Numbered from the stretch's first letter, positions 26,416-35,553 are shown. The stretch: DNA of 45,860 bases from Streptococcus shenyangsis (GCF_006385785.1 NZ_VFSH01000015.1:1-45860), one strand, 5' to 3'. Notes: a model not told the origin generated them from the sequence alone. Numbers and translations: made by a program.

Positions 26416-26697
26416 ATGGTTAAAGTATTAGCAGCGTGCGGAAATGGAATGGGTTCATCAATGGTTATCAAGATGAAGGTCGAAAATGCTCTCCGTAAGC
26501 TTAATCAAACAGATTTTACAGTCAATTCATGCAGTGTCGGTGAAGCTAAAGGTTTAGCAGCAGGATATGACATCGTAATCGCTTCTCTTCATTTGATTCA
26601 AGAATTGGAAGGGCGAACTAATGGGAAGTTAATTGGGCTTGACAACTTGATGGATGATAAAGAAATCACTGAAAAACTCAGTCAAGCACTACAGTAA
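26416..26697 (+). CDS. ulaB: Ascorbate PTS EIIB component UlaB
   Basis: A 93-residue cytoplasmic phosphocarrier that passes phosphate from UlaC to ascorbate at UlaA. The phosphorylated cysteine is Cys8 in VLAACGNGMGSSMVIK, the IIB signature of the ascorbate/galactitol class. It starts 23 nt after ulaA behind AAAAGGAG. A long hairpin separates it from ulaC. Confidence 0.95.
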   Translation: MVKVLAACGNGMGSSMVIKMKVENALRKLNQTDFTVNSCSVGEAKGLAAGYDIVIASLHLIQELEGRTNGKLIGLDNLMDDKEITEKLSQALQ

Positions 26698-26704
26698 AAG
26701 GTTG

Positions 26705-26753
26705 GAGGGGGTTGGACAGAAACTGAGAGTTATCGTTTCTGTCCTTCTCCCTC
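26705..26753 (+). promoter_or_regulatory. Long hairpin between ulaB and ulaC
   Basis: GGACAGAAAC (26714-26723) pairs perfectly with GTTTCTGTCC (26735-26744). Beyond two T-T mismatches a further 7 bp (GAGGGGG with CTCCCTC, one wobble) close the base. It is followed by only three T. It could be a partial terminator or an mRNA-stabilising or processing structure inside the operon. Confidence 0.65.
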
Positions 26754-26773
26754 TTTAAATAAAGGAGGCAGAT

Positions 26774-27259
26774 ATGAATTTAAAACAAGCTTTAATTGAC
26801 AATGACTCGATCCGACTAGGTTTAGAGGCTCACGATTGGAAAGAAGCAGTCAAGGTAGCAGTAGATCCCTTGATTGAAAGTGGGGCAATTTTGCCAGAGT
26901 ATTACGATGCTATCATTGAATCGACTGAAGAGTATGGCCCTTACTATATCTTGATGCCAGGTATGGCTATGCCCCACGCTAGACCTGAAGCGGGTGTGCA
27001 AAGTGATGCCTTTTCATTGATTACCTTACAAAATCCTGTTGTATTTTCAGATGGGAAAGAGGTATCTGTTTTGTTGGCACTAGCAGCAACAAGCTCAAAA
27101 ATTCACACAAGTGTAGCAATTCCACAAATCATTGCCCTGTTTGAATTAGAAGATTCTATTGCACGTTTACAGGCTTGCCAGACTAAAGAAGATGTCTTGG
27201 CTATGATTGAAGAATCTAAGGATAGCCCTTATCTCGAAGGATTGGATTTGGAAAGTTAG
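26774..27259 (+). CDS. ulaC: Ascorbate PTS EIIA component UlaC
   Basis: A 161-residue EIIA of the mannitol/fructose type that receives phosphate from HPr. The phosphorylated His68 lies in MPGMAMPHARPE. The start follows a strong AAAGGAGG, which may allow independent ribosome entry behind the hairpin at 26705-26753. Confidence 0.95.
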   Translation: MNLKQALIDNDSIRLGLEAHDWKEAVKVAVDPLIESGAILPEYYDAIIESTEEYGPYYILMPGMAMPHARPEAGVQSDAFSLITLQNPVVFSDGKEVSVLLALAATSSKIHTSVAIPQIIALFELEDSIARLQACQTKEDVLAMIEESKDSPYLEGLDLES

Positions 27260-27275
27260 AAAGAGGAATAAAGAA

Positions 27276-27941
27276 ATGACAAAAAGAATACCTAATTTAC
27301 AAGTTGCATTAGATCATTCAGACTTGCAAGGAGCGATTAAAGCAGCTGTTTCTGTTGGTCAGGAAGTAGATATTATCGAAGCTGGAACTGTTTGCTTGCT
27401 TCAAGTTGGAAGTGAACTGGTTGAAGTCTTGCGTAGCCTTTTCCCGGATAAGATTATTGTGGCAGACACAAAATGTGCTGATGCTGGTGGAACAGTTGCT
27501 AAAAATAATGCGGTTCGTGGAGCAGACTGGATGACTTGTATCTGTTGTGCAACCATCCCTACTATGGAAGCAGCTCTAAAGGCTATCAAGACTGAACGAG
27601 GAGAACGAGGCGAAATCCAGATCGAGCTTTATGGCGATTGGACTTTTGAACAAGCTCAGCTTTGGCTAGATGCAGGTATCTCACAAGCTATTTATCACCA
27701 ATCTCGTGATGCTCTTCTTGCTGGTGAAACTTGGGGTGAAAAAGACCTTAATAAGGTTAAAAAACTCATTGACATGGGCTTCCGTGTATCTGTAACAGGT
27801 GGTCTAGATGTAGATACTCTCAAACTCTTTGAAGGTGTTGATGTCTTTACCTTTATCGCAGGTCGTGGAATTACAGAGGCTGTGGATCCAGCAGGAGCAG
27901 CGCGTGCCTTCAAGGATGAAATCAAACGAATTTGGGGGTAA
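27276..27941 (+). CDS. ulaD: 3-keto-L-gulonate-6-phosphate decarboxylase UlaD
   Basis: Decarboxylates 3-keto-L-gulonate 6-phosphate to L-xylulose 5-phosphate. A 221-residue barrel of the OMP-decarboxylase suprafamily: LQVALDHSDL at the start carries the first catalytic acid, VADTKCADAGG near residue 62 carries the Asp-Lys pair, and VTGGLDVDTLKLF and FIAGRGIT near the end form the phosphate site. The frame is open upstream into ulaC; the start at 27276 follows AGAGGA. Confidence 0.95.
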   Translation: MTKRIPNLQVALDHSDLQGAIKAAVSVGQEVDIIEAGTVCLLQVGSELVEVLRSLFPDKIIVADTKCADAGGTVAKNNAVRGADWMTCICCATIPTMEAALKAIKTERGERGEIQIELYGDWTFEQAQLWLDAGISQAIYHQSRDALLAGETWGEKDLNKVKKLIDMGFRVSVTGGLDVDTLKLFEGVDVFTFIAGRGITEAVDPAGAARAFKDEIKRIWG

Positions 27942-27944
27942 ACT

Positions 27945-28808
27945 ATGGTACGTCCAATTGGAATTTATGAAAAGGCAACCCCGATACACTTTACTTGGCT
28001 AGAACGTTTAAATTTTGCAAAGGAGTTAGGCTTTGATTTTGTCGAGATGTCTATTGACGAACGTGATGAGCGTTTAGCAAGACTTGACTGGAGTAAGGAA
28101 GAACGCTTGGAAGTTGTCAAAGCAATCTATGAAACTGGTGTTCGTATTCCTTCTATCTGTTTTTCAGGCCATCGTCGCTACCCATTGGGATCAAATGATC
28201 CAGTTCTAGAGGAAAAATCTCTAGAACTCATGAAAAAATGTATCGAATTAGCCCAAGATTTGGGAGTTCGTACGATTCAACTAGCTGGTTACGACGTTTA
28301 CTATGAGGAAAAGTCACCTCAGACACGCCAACGTTTTATCAAAAATTTGAGAAAAGCCTGTGACTGGGCTGAAGAAGCTCAGGTGGTACTTGCCATCGAA
28401 ATTATGGATGATCCTTTCATCAATAGTATCGAAAAATACTTGGCTATAGAGAAAGAAATTGACTCTCCCTATCTCTTTGTCTATCCAGATATTGGTAATG
28501 TATCTGCCTGGCATAATGATGTCTACAGTGAATTTTATCTCGGCCACCATGCCATCGCAGCTCTCCATCTCAAGGATACTTATGCAGTGACAGAAAGTTC
28601 AAAGGGCCAGTTCCGAGATGTACCTTTTGGGCAAGGTTGTGTCAAATGGGAAGAAGCTTTCGATATTTTAAAGCAAACCAATTATAATGGTCCTTTCCTA
28701 ATCGAAATGTGGTCTGAAAATTGTGAAACTGTAGAAGAAACACGCGCAGCTATTCAAGAGGCCCAAGATTTTCTCTACCCACTAATTAAGAAAGCAGGTT
28801 TGATGTAA
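27945..28808 (+). CDS. ulaE: L-xylulose-5-phosphate 3-epimerase UlaE
   Basis: Converts L-xylulose 5-phosphate to L-ribulose 5-phosphate. A 287-residue barrel of the AP-endonuclease-2-like sugar isomerase superfamily. Metal ligands are visible in VLAIEIMDDP near residue 150, YPDIGNVSAWHND near residue 180, HLKDTY near residue 206 and FLIEMWSEN near residue 255. The gap to ulaD is 3 nt; ulaF follows after 1 nt. Confidence 0.95.
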   Translation: MVRPIGIYEKATPIHFTWLERLNFAKELGFDFVEMSIDERDERLARLDWSKEERLEVVKAIYETGVRIPSICFSGHRRYPLGSNDPVLEEKSLELMKKCIELAQDLGVRTIQLAGYDVYYEEKSPQTRQRFIKNLRKACDWAEEAQVVLAIEIMDDPFINSIEKYLAIEKEIDSPYLFVYPDIGNVSAWHNDVYSEFYLGHHAIAALHLKDTYAVTESSKGQFRDVPFGQGCVKWEEAFDILKQTNYNGPFLIEMWSENCETVEETRAAIQEAQDFLYPLIKKAGLM

Positions 28809-28809
28809 G

Positions 28810-29517
28810 ATGAATCAAGTAATCAATGCTATGCGTAAACGAGTCTGTGATGCCAATCAATCATTGCCAAAACATGGACTTGTTAAATTTACCTGGGGCA
28901 ATGTATCGGAAGTCAATCGCGAACTCGGTGTCATTGTTATCAAACCATCAGGCGTAGATTATGACGAATTGACCCCTGAAAACATGGTGGTAACTGACCT
29001 GGATGGTAAGGTTCTAGAAGGAGATTTAAGACCATCTTCTGATCTTCCAACTCATGTGCAATTATATAAGGCTTGGCCAGAGATTGCTAGTGTGGTCCAT
29101 ACCCATTCGACTGAAGCCGTTGGTTGGGCTCAGGCAGGCCGTGATATTCCTTTCTACGGGACAACTCATGCGGATTATTTCTACGGTTCAATCCCTTGCG
29201 CCCGTAGTTTGACCAAGGACGAAGTAGAAGTAGCCTATGAAAAAGATACTGGCCTAGTTATCGTAGAAGAGTTTGAACGTCGCGGACTTAACCCGGTTGA
29301 AGTACCAGGAATTGTTGTACGCAATCACGGTCCATTCACCTGGGGCAAAAACCCAGAGAATGCTGTCTATCACTCTGTTGTACTAGAGGAAGTATCTAAG
29401 ATGAATCGCTTCACAGAGCAAATCAATCCAAGGGTTGAACCTGCTCCCCAGTACATCCTAGAAAAGCACTACCAACGTAAACATGGACCAAATGCTTATT
29501 ACGGTCAAAAGAAATAA
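28810..29517 (+). CDS. ulaF: L-ribulose-5-phosphate 4-epimerase UlaF
   Basis: Converts L-ribulose 5-phosphate to D-xylulose 5-phosphate, which the nearby transketolase can use. A 235-residue class II aldolase-like zinc enzyme with GNVSEVNRELGVIVIKPSGV near residue 30, zinc ligands in VVHTHSTEAVGWAQ near residue 95 and a third His in VVRNHGPFTWG near residue 170. It is the last gene of the ulaABCDEF transcript. An AraD paralogue is an alternative name, but the context supports UlaF. Confidence 0.95.
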   Translation: MNQVINAMRKRVCDANQSLPKHGLVKFTWGNVSEVNRELGVIVIKPSGVDYDELTPENMVVTDLDGKVLEGDLRPSSDLPTHVQLYKAWPEIASVVHTHSTEAVGWAQAGRDIPFYGTTHADYFYGSIPCARSLTKDEVEVAYEKDTGLVIVEEFERRGLNPVEVPGIVVRNHGPFTWGKNPENAVYHSVVLEEVSKMNRFTEQINPRVEPAPQYILEKHYQRKHGPNAYYGQKK

Positions 29518-29529
29518 GAAAATGAATTG

Positions 29530-29567
29530 AAAAGAGGCTAGGACCTTTCGATCCAAGCCTCGCTTTT
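29530..29567 (+). terminator. Terminator of ulaABCDEF
   Basis: GAGGCT (29534-29539) with AGCCTC (29556-29561), an inner GGA/TCC and outer AAAAG/CTTTT form one long stem with a T-rich end. Confidence 0.88.
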
Positions 29568-29608
29568 GTAATTGTAAGTATTCGTTATTAAGAGACTACT
29601 GTTGATAA

Positions 29609-29637
29609 TTGAAATGCGTTAGTGAATGTGATACTAT
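29609..29637 (+). promoter_or_regulatory. Promoter of ulaR
   Basis: TTGAAA (29609-29614), 17-bp spacer, extended -10 TGATACTAT with TACTAT at 29632-29637. The 45-bp ula dyad is absent here. Confidence 0.65.
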
Positions 29638-29683
29638 TATAAAGTTGTTTTCAAGGCAGTTGATTGATAGAGGAGTATGAAAT

Positions 29684-31357
29684 ATGGTACTGGATAAGGC
29701 AAGTTGTGATTTGCTTCAATATTTGATGGATCAAGAAACGTCCAAAACGATTATGGCGATTTCGAAAGATTTGAAAGAGTCAAGAAGGAAAATTTATTAT
29801 CACATTGACAAAATCAATGCTGCTTTGGGTGACGAGGCCCTTCACATCATTAGTATTCCACGAATTGGTATTCACTTAACGGAAGAGCAGAGAGATGCTT
29901 GTTGTGAACTATTATCGGAAGTAGATTCGTACGATTATATCATGAGTGCGCATGAACGTATGATGATAATGTTACTATGGATAGGTATTTCTAAAGAACG
30001 TATTACGATTGAAAAATTGATGGAGTTAACAGAGGTATCTAGGAATACTGTTCTCAATGATTTGAATAGTATTCGTTATCAACTAACTTTGGAACAATAT
30101 CAGGTGACCTTGCAAGTGAGCAAGTCACAGGGATACCACCTTCATGCCCACCCTCTTAATAAAATTCAGTATCTTCAATCGCTTCTATATCATATTTTTA
30201 TGGAAGAGAATGCCACTTTTGTATCTATTTTAGAAGATAAGATGAAAGAGAGGTTAGATGATGAGTGTTTGCTTTCTGTTGAAATGAACCAATTTTTTAA
30301 GGAACAGGTTCCTTTAGTTGAACAAGATTTAGGGAAGAAAATAAACCATCATGAAGTAACTTTTATGTTGCAGGTTTTACCTTATTTGCTGTTAAGCTGT
30401 CATAATGTTGAACAGTATCAAGAAAGACATCAGGATATAGAGAAAGAATTTTCTTTGATAAGAAAAAGAATAGAGTATCAGGTGTCTAAGAAATTAGGAG
30501 AACGGTTGTTTCAAAAGTTTGAAATTTCTTTGTCAGAACTTGAAGTTTCTCTTGTAGCTGTTCTTCTCCTCTCCTATCGTAAAGATTTGGATGTTCATGC
30601 AGAAAGTGATGATTTTCGGCAATTAAAACTTGCTTTAGAAGAATTTATCTGGTATTTTGAATCACAAATCCGAATGGAGATTGAGAACAAGGATGATTTG
30701 TTAAGAAATTTGATGATCCACTGTAAAGCCTTGTTATTTAGAAAGACTTACGGTATTTTTTCTAAAAATCCTCTAACAAAACAAATTCGATCCAAGTATG
30801 GAGAATTATTTTTAGTCACTAGAAAATCTGCGGAAATTTTAGAAGGAGCGTGGTTTATTCGGCTAACAGACGATGATATTGCCTATTTGACGATTCATAT
30901 TGGAGGATTTTTAAAGTATACACCATCGTCTCAACAAAATATGAAAAAAGTTTATCTCGTTTGTGATGAAGGTGTTGCGGTTTCGAGACTTTTGCTGAAA
31001 CAATGCAAACTTTATTTTCCAAATGAGCAAATTGGCACTGTATTTACAACAGAACAATTTAAGAGTGTGGAAGATATTGCACAAGTTGATGTAGTGATTA
31101 CTACTAATGATGATTTGGATAGCAGATTTCCGGTTTTAAGGGTTAATCCTATCCTTGAAGCAGAAGATATTTTGAAAATGCTAGACTATCTTAAACACAA
31201 TATATTTCGTAATGAGAGCAAAAGTTTCAGTGAAAATCTTTCTAGTCTTATTTCGTCTTATATTGTAGACAGCAAGTTGGCTAGTAAGTTCCAAGAAGAG
31301 GTTCAAACACTTATAAATCAAGAAATAGTAGTTCAAGCTTTTTTGGAAGATATTTGA
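29684..31357 (+). CDS. ulaR: PRD-domain transcriptional regulator UlaR (BglG/MtlR type)
   Basis: A 557-residue activator-type regulator. Two N-terminal helix-turn-helix domains (about 5-75 and 90-150; LKESRRKIYYHIDKI, TEVSRNTVLNDLNSIRYQL) are followed by two PRD domains with candidate phospho-histidines (NLMIHCKALLF near 345, LTIHIGGFL near 406) and an EIIB-like domain (KVYLVCDEGVAVSRLLL) with a phosphorylatable cysteine near residue 428. The PTS probably signals ascorbate through these sites. It sits between ulaF and ulaG, and the paired dyads before ulaA and ulaG are its likely targets. The start follows GAGGAG. Confidence 0.88.
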   Translation: MVLDKASCDLLQYLMDQETSKTIMAISKDLKESRRKIYYHIDKINAALGDEALHIISIPRIGIHLTEEQRDACCELLSEVDSYDYIMSAHERMMIMLLWIGISKERITIEKLMELTEVSRNTVLNDLNSIRYQLTLEQYQVTLQVSKSQGYHLHAHPLNKIQYLQSLLYHIFMEENATFVSILEDKMKERLDDECLLSVEMNQFFKEQVPLVEQDLGKKINHHEVTFMLQVLPYLLLSCHNVEQYQERHQDIEKEFSLIRKRIEYQVSKKLGERLFQKFEISLSELEVSLVAVLLLSYRKDLDVHAESDDFRQLKLALEEFIWYFESQIRMEIENKDDLLRNLMIHCKALLFRKTYGIFSKNPLTKQIRSKYGELFLVTRKSAEILEGAWFIRLTDDDIAYLTIHIGGFLKYTPSSQQNMKKVYLVCDEGVAVSRLLLKQCKLYFPNEQIGTVFTTEQFKSVEDIAQVDVVITTNDDLDSRFPVLRVNPILEAEDILKMLDYLKHNIFRNESKSFSENLSSLISSYIVDSKLASKFQEEVQTLINQEIVVQAFLEDI

Positions 31358-31360
31358 AGG

Positions 31361-31405
31361 ACAGTCCAATGATGAACACAAACCTGTGTTTTTCTTGGTC
31401 TTTTT
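31361..31405 (+). promoter_or_regulatory. Upstream dyad of ulaG, candidate UlaR operator
   Basis: Second copy of the element at 24832-24876: ACAGTCCAA, TGAACA, CTGTGT and TCTTGGTCTTTTT with identical spacings, while most bases between them differ. It starts 3 nt after the ulaR stop and 63 bp before the ulaG -10 box. Confidence 0.6.
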
Positions 31406-31420
31406 TAGTGTTTTGAAGGG

Positions 31421-31429
31421 TGGTATACT
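31421..31429 (+). promoter_or_regulatory. Extended -10 promoter of ulaG
   Basis: TGGTATACT with TATACT at 31424-31429; the -35 position is only a T run, which fits dependence on an activator. Confidence 0.6.
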
Positions 31430-31468
31430 AATCTCAAAGATAACAATTATATCCAAAGGAGGCAACAT

Positions 31469-32560
31469 ATGCCAAACGTCAAAGAAATTACAAGAGAGTC
31501 ATGGATTTTAGCTACTTTTCCAGAGTGGGGAACCTGGTTGAACGAAGAAATCGAAGAAGAAGTCGTACCTGAAGGTAACTTTGCCATGTGGTGGCTAGGC
31601 AACTGTGGTACTTGGATTAAGACACCAGGTGGTGCTAACGTTGTTATGGATCTTTGGTCAAATCGTGGAAAATCAACTAAAAAAGTGAAAGATATGGTTC
31701 GTGGGCATCAAATGGCAAATATGGCAGGTGTTCGTAAGTTGCAACCAAACTTGCGTGTTCAGCCAATGGTTATTGATCCATTTGCTATCAACGAACTCGA
31801 CTACTACTTGGTTTCACACTTCCATAGTGACCATATCGACCCATACACAGCTGCAGCAATTCTCAACAATCCTAAGTTAGAGCATGTTAAGTTTATCGGT
31901 CCCTACCATTGTGGACGAATCTGGGAAGGATGGGGTGTTCCAAAAGAACGTATCATCGTTGTTAAACCAGGTGACACTATCGAATTAAAAGATATGAAGA
32001 TTCATGCAGTAGAATCATTTGACCGTACTTGCTTGGTAACTCTACCAGTGAACGGTGCTGATGAGACAGGCGGTGAACTTGCCGGACTAGCTGTTACAGA
32101 TGAAGAAATGGCTCAAAAGGCTGTTAACTATGTCTTTGAAACACCAGGTGGAACTATCTATCATGGTGCAGATTCTCACTTCTCAAACTACTTTGCAAAA
32201 CATGGTAAAGACTTTAAAATTGATGTTGCTTTGAATAACTATGGTGAAAATCCAGTAGGTATCCAAGATAAAATGACCTCTATCGATCTTCTTCGTATGG
32301 CAGAAAATCTACGTGCTAAAGTCATTATCCCAGTTCACTATGATATCTGGTCTAACTTTATGGCTTCTACAAATGAAATCTTAGAATTATGGAAAATGAG
32401 AAAAGATCGTCTGCAATACGATTTCCATCCATTTATCTGGGAAGTTGGCGGTAAATACACTTATCCTCAAGATCAACACTTAGTAGAATACCATCATCCA
32501 CGTGGTTTTGATGATTGTTTTGAACAAGACTCTAACATTCAATTTAAAGCTTTGCTATAA
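31469..32560 (+). CDS. ulaG: L-ascorbate-6-phosphate lactonase UlaG
   Basis: Opens the lactone ring of L-ascorbate 6-phosphate to 3-keto-L-gulonate 6-phosphate, the first cytoplasmic step of ascorbate use. A 363-residue metallo-beta-lactamase-fold enzyme with the metal motif [10 protein letters not shown] near residue 116 and further ligands in [12 protein letters not shown] near residue 231 and VIPVHYDIW near residue 291. It is separate from the main ula operon but shares its upstream dyad, so it is probably coregulated. The start follows AAAGGAGG. Confidence 0.96.
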   Translation: MPNVKEITRESWILATFPEWGTWLNEEIEEEVVPEGNFAMWWLGNCGTWIKTPGGANVVMDLWSNRGKSTKKVKDMVRGHQMANMAGVRKLQPNLRVQPMVIDPFAINELDYYLVSHFHSDHIDPYTAAAILNNPKLEHVKFIGPYHCGRIWEGWGVPKERIIVVKPGDTIELKDMKIHAVESFDRTCLVTLPVNGADETGGELAGLAVTDEEMAQKAVNYVFETPGGTIYHGADSHFSNYFAKHGKDFKIDVALNNYGENPVGIQDKMTSIDLLRMAENLRAKVIIPVHYDIWSNFMASTNEILELWKMRKDRLQYDFHPFIWEVGGKYTYPQDQHLVEYHHPRGFDDCFEQDSNIQFKALL

Positions 32561-32581
32561 TATAAAAATATTCCTTGGAGG

Positions 32582-32614
32582 TTATCCGTATGTTGCATGA
32601 TACGGATAATTTTC
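32582..32614 (+). terminator. Terminator of ulaG, overlapping the tkt promoter
   Basis: TTATCCGTAT (32582-32591) pairs perfectly with ATACGGATAA (32600-32609), followed by TTTT. The 8-nt loop contains TTGCAT, which serves as the -35 box of tkt. Confidence 0.85.
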
Positions 32615-32621
32615 ATATAAT
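32593..32621 (+). promoter_or_regulatory. Promoter of tkt
   Basis: TTGCAT (32593-32598), 17-bp spacer, TATAAT (32616-32621). An inverted repeat GTGATT/AATCAC at 32637-32652 lies just after the expected start point. Confidence 0.7.
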
Positions 32622-32673
32622 AGTAAAATAGAATGTGTGATTCAATAATCACCTCAAATAGAAAGGAAATTCT

Positions 32674-34650
32674 ATGTCAAATCTATCTGTTAATGCAATC
32701 CGTTTCCTAGGTATTGACGCCATCAACAAAGCCAACTCAGGTCACCCAGGTGTGGTTATGGGAGCAGCTCCGATGGCTTACAGCCTCTTTACAAAACAAC
32801 TTCGTATCAATCCAGCACAACCAAACTGGATCAACCGCGACCGCTTTATTCTGTCAGCAGGCCATGGTTCAATGCTTCTTTATGCTCTTCTTCACCTTTC
32901 TGGTTTTGAAGATGTCAGCATGGATGAGATTAAGAGCTTCCGCCAATGGGGTTCTAAAACACCAGGTCACCCAGAATTTGGGCATACAGCAGGGATTGAT
33001 GCTACGACAGGTCCTTTAGGTCAAGGGATTTCAACTGCCACTGGTTTTGCCCAGGCAGAACGTTTCTTGGCAGCCAAATATAACCGCGAAGGCTACAATA
33101 TCTTTGACCACTATACTTATGTTATTTGTGGAGACGGAGACTTGATGGAAGGTGTCTCAAGTGAGGCGGCTTCATACGCAGGCTTGCAAAAACTAGACAA
33201 GTTGGTTGTTCTTTATGATTCAAATGACATCAACTTGGATGGTGAGACAAAGGATTCCTTCACTGAAAGCGTTCGTGACCGTTACAATGCCTATGGTTGG
33301 CACACTGCCTTGGTTGAAGATGGAACAGACTTGGAAGCAATCCATGCTGCTATCGAAACAGCTAAAGCTTCAGGCAAACCATCTTTGATTGAAGTGAAGA
33401 CTGTGATTGGATACGGTTCTCCAAACAAACAAGGAACTAATGCCGTACACGGTGCTCCTCTTGGAGCAGATGAAACTGCAGCAACTCGCCAAGCGCTTGG
33501 TTGGGACTATGAACCATTTGATATTCCAGAGCAAGTATATGCTGATTTCAAAGAAAATGTTGCAGACCGTGGCGCATCAGCTTATCAAGCTTGGACAAAA
33601 TTAGTTGCTGACTATAAAGAAGCGCATCCAGAATTGGCTGCAGAAGTAGACGCTATCATTGACGGACGTGATCCAGTTGAAGTGACTCCGGCAGACTTCC
33701 CAGCCTTAGAAAATGGCTTCTCTCAAGCAACTCGTAATTCAAGTCAAGATGCCTTGAACGTTGTAGCTGCTAAGTTACCAACATTCCTAGGTGGATCAGC
33801 TGACCTTGCTCACTCAAACATGACTTACATCAAAACGGATGGACTTCAAGACGACGCTAATCGCTTGAACCGTAATATTCAGTTTGGTGTTCGTGAATTT
33901 GCAATGGGAACAATCTTGAACGGGATGGCCCTTCACGGTGGACTTCGTGTCTACGGTGGTACTTTCTTTGTCTTCTCTGACTATGTGAAAGCAGCTGTCC
34001 GTTTGTCAGCCTTGCAAGGTCTTCCTGTGACTTATGTCTTTACCCACGATTCTATTGCGGTAGGGGAAGATGGCCCAACGCACGAACCCGTTGAGCACTT
34101 AGCAGGTCTTCGTGCTATGCCAAATCTAAATGTTTTCCGTCCAGCAGATGCGCGTGAAACGCAAGCAGCTTGGTACCTTGCAGTGACAAGTGAGAAAACA
34201 CCAACTGCCCTTGTCTTGACACGCCAAAATTTGACTGTCGAAGAGGGAACAGACTTTGACAAGGTTGCAAAAGGTGCCTATGTTGTCTATGAAAATGCAG
34301 CAGACTTTGATACCATCTTGATTGCAACAGGTTCAGAGGTCAATCTTGCTGTCTCAGCTGCTAAAGAATTGGCTAGTCAAGGCGCAAAAGTCCGCGTAGT
34401 TAGCATGCCATCTACAGATGTCTTCGACGCACAAGATGAAGCTTACAAGGAAGAAATTCTTCCAAATGCAGTCCGCCGTCGTGTTGCAGTTGAAATGGGT
34501 GCAACTCAAAACTGGTACAAATACGTTGGTCTTGATGGCGCCGTTCTCGGTATTGATATCTTCGGAGCCTCTGCCCCAGCACCAAAAGTATTGGCAGAAT
34601 ATGGCTTTACTGTCGAAAATCTTGTAAAAGTCGTTCAAAACTTGAAATAA
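32674..34650 (+). CDS. tkt: Transketolase
   Basis: TPP-dependent enzyme that moves two-carbon units between sugar phosphates in the pentose phosphate pathway. A 658-residue protein with [15 protein letters not shown] at residue 22, the TPP-magnesium motif [16 protein letters not shown] near residue 152, the proton-relay region GVREFAMG near residue 407 and [15 protein letters not shown] near residue 454. It lies beside the ula genes, whose product D-xylulose 5-phosphate is its donor substrate, but has its own promoter and terminator. Confidence 0.97.
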   Translation: MSNLSVNAIRFLGIDAINKANSGHPGVVMGAAPMAYSLFTKQLRINPAQPNWINRDRFILSAGHGSMLLYALLHLSGFEDVSMDEIKSFRQWGSKTPGHPEFGHTAGIDATTGPLGQGISTATGFAQAERFLAAKYNREGYNIFDHYTYVICGDGDLMEGVSSEAASYAGLQKLDKLVVLYDSNDINLDGETKDSFTESVRDRYNAYGWHTALVEDGTDLEAIHAAIETAKASGKPSLIEVKTVIGYGSPNKQGTNAVHGAPLGADETAATRQALGWDYEPFDIPEQVYADFKENVADRGASAYQAWTKLVADYKEAHPELAAEVDAIIDGRDPVEVTPADFPALENGFSQATRNSSQDALNVVAAKLPTFLGGSADLAHSNMTYIKTDGLQDDANRLNRNIQFGVREFAMGTILNGMALHGGLRVYGGTFFVFSDYVKAAVRLSALQGLPVTYVFTHDSIAVGEDGPTHEPVEHLAGLRAMPNLNVFRPADARETQAAWYLAVTSEKTPTALVLTRQNLTVEEGTDFDKVAKGAYVVYENAADFDTILIATGSEVNLAVSAAKELASQGAKVRVVSMPSTDVFDAQDEAYKEEILPNAVRRRVAVEMGATQNWYKYVGLDGAVLGIDIFGASAPAPKVLAEYGFTVENLVKVVQNLK

Positions 34651-34654
34651 TCCT

Positions 34655-34684
34655 AAAAATCAGGGCGCAGGCTCTGATTTTTCT
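34655..34684 (+). terminator. Terminator of tkt
   Basis: AAAAATCAGGGC (34655-34666) pairs with GCTCTGATTTTT (34671-34682) across loop GCAG, with one wobble. Confidence 0.9.
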
Positions 34685-34707
34685 TACTAGAAAAGCAAGG
34701 TACAATC

Positions 34708-34736
34708 TTGTAAAAGTAGCTGAAATTTGATATAGT
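34708..34736 (+). promoter_or_regulatory. Promoter of yajC
   Basis: TTGTAA (34708-34713), 17-bp spacer, extended -10 TGATATAGT with TATAGT at 34731-34736. Confidence 0.6.
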
Positions 34737-34766
34737 AGTCCTATGTAAAAGACAAAGGAGAATATA

Positions 34767-35066
34767 ATGGAATCACAATATACATTTTTAATCGTTCTTG
34801 TGGCTATGGTTGGCTTGATGTTCTTTACGCAACGTTCTCAAAAGAAACAAGCGCAAAAACGTATGGAAAGTTTAAACAAACTGCAAAAAGGCTATGAAGT
34901 TATTACAATCGGTGGACTTTACGGAACAGTCGATGAAGTAGATACGGAGAAGAGAACGATTGTTCTTGATGTAGATGGAGTTTACTTGACTTTTGAACTA
35001 GCTGCTATCAAGACAGTATTACCGCTGAAAGAAACAGCTTCACTCGAAGGCGCAATTGAAAAATAA
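34767..35066 (+). CDS. yajC: Preprotein translocase accessory protein YajC
   Basis: A 99-residue membrane protein associated with the Sec translocon. It has one N-terminal membrane helix (TFLIVLVAMVGLMFF), a basic cluster QRSQKKQAQKRMESL and a soluble domain with KGYEVITIGGLYGTVDEVD, the family signature. Short YajC proteins of this kind are normal. The start follows AAAGGAG. Confidence 0.92.
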   Translation: MESQYTFLIVLVAMVGLMFFTQRSQKKQAQKRMESLNKLQKGYEVITIGGLYGTVDEVDTEKRTIVLDVDGVYLTFELAAIKTVLPLKETASLEGAIEK

Positions 35067-35067
35067 G

Positions 35068-35092
35068 ACGGGATTACTAACTCCCGTTTTTC
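35068..35092 (+). terminator. Terminator of yajC
   Basis: ACGGGA (35068-35073) pairs with TCCCGT (35082-35087), followed by TTTT. It may be partial, since the phosphatase gene follows after 20 nt without a clear promoter. Confidence 0.75.
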
Positions 35093-35112
35093 TATAGAAG
35101 AAAGGAAATGGG

Positions 35113-35553
35113 ATGAAAAAATTAGTCTTTGTCTGTCTGGGAAATATTTGCCGTAGCCCTATGGCTGAGTTTGTTATGAAATTAATGACAGATAACTACG
35201 AAATCCAAAGTCGAGCGACTTCCTCTTGGGAACATGGTAATCCGATTCATAAGGGCACTCAAGGGATTTTTCAAGAGTATGAGATTCCTTATGACAAGAA
35301 TAAGACATCGCTTCAGATTAGTAAGGAAGATTTTGAAGACTTTGATTATATTATCGGAATGGATGCTTCAAATGTTTCTGACTTACGTCAGATGTGTCCA
35401 GTAGACTGTCAAGATAAGATTTACTCATTTGCATCTGAAAGTGTTCCAGATCCTTGGTATACAGGAGATTTTGAAGAGACTTATCGGCGTGTTCAAGAGG
35501 GCTGTCAAGTGTGGTTAGAACGTTTAGAGGAGAGTGAGTATGGAGAATTTTAA
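35113..35553 (+). CDS. Low-molecular-weight protein tyrosine phosphatase
   Basis: A 146-residue cytoplasmic phosphatase that removes phosphate from tyrosine. The catalytic loop is VCLGNICRSPMAE, with Cys8 as nucleophile and Arg14 binding phosphate. The general acid is the Asp of VPDPWYTGDFEETY near residue 115. It overlaps the start of the MORN-repeat gene, so the two are made together. Its targets are unknown; in streptococci such enzymes have been linked to capsule and stress control. Confidence 0.93.
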   Translation: MKKLVFVCLGNICRSPMAEFVMKLMTDNYEIQSRATSSWEHGNPIHKGTQGIFQEYEIPYDKNKTSLQISKEDFEDFDYIIGMDASNVSDLRQMCPVDCQDKIYSFASESVPDPWYTGDFEETYRRVQEGCQVWLERLEESEYGEF

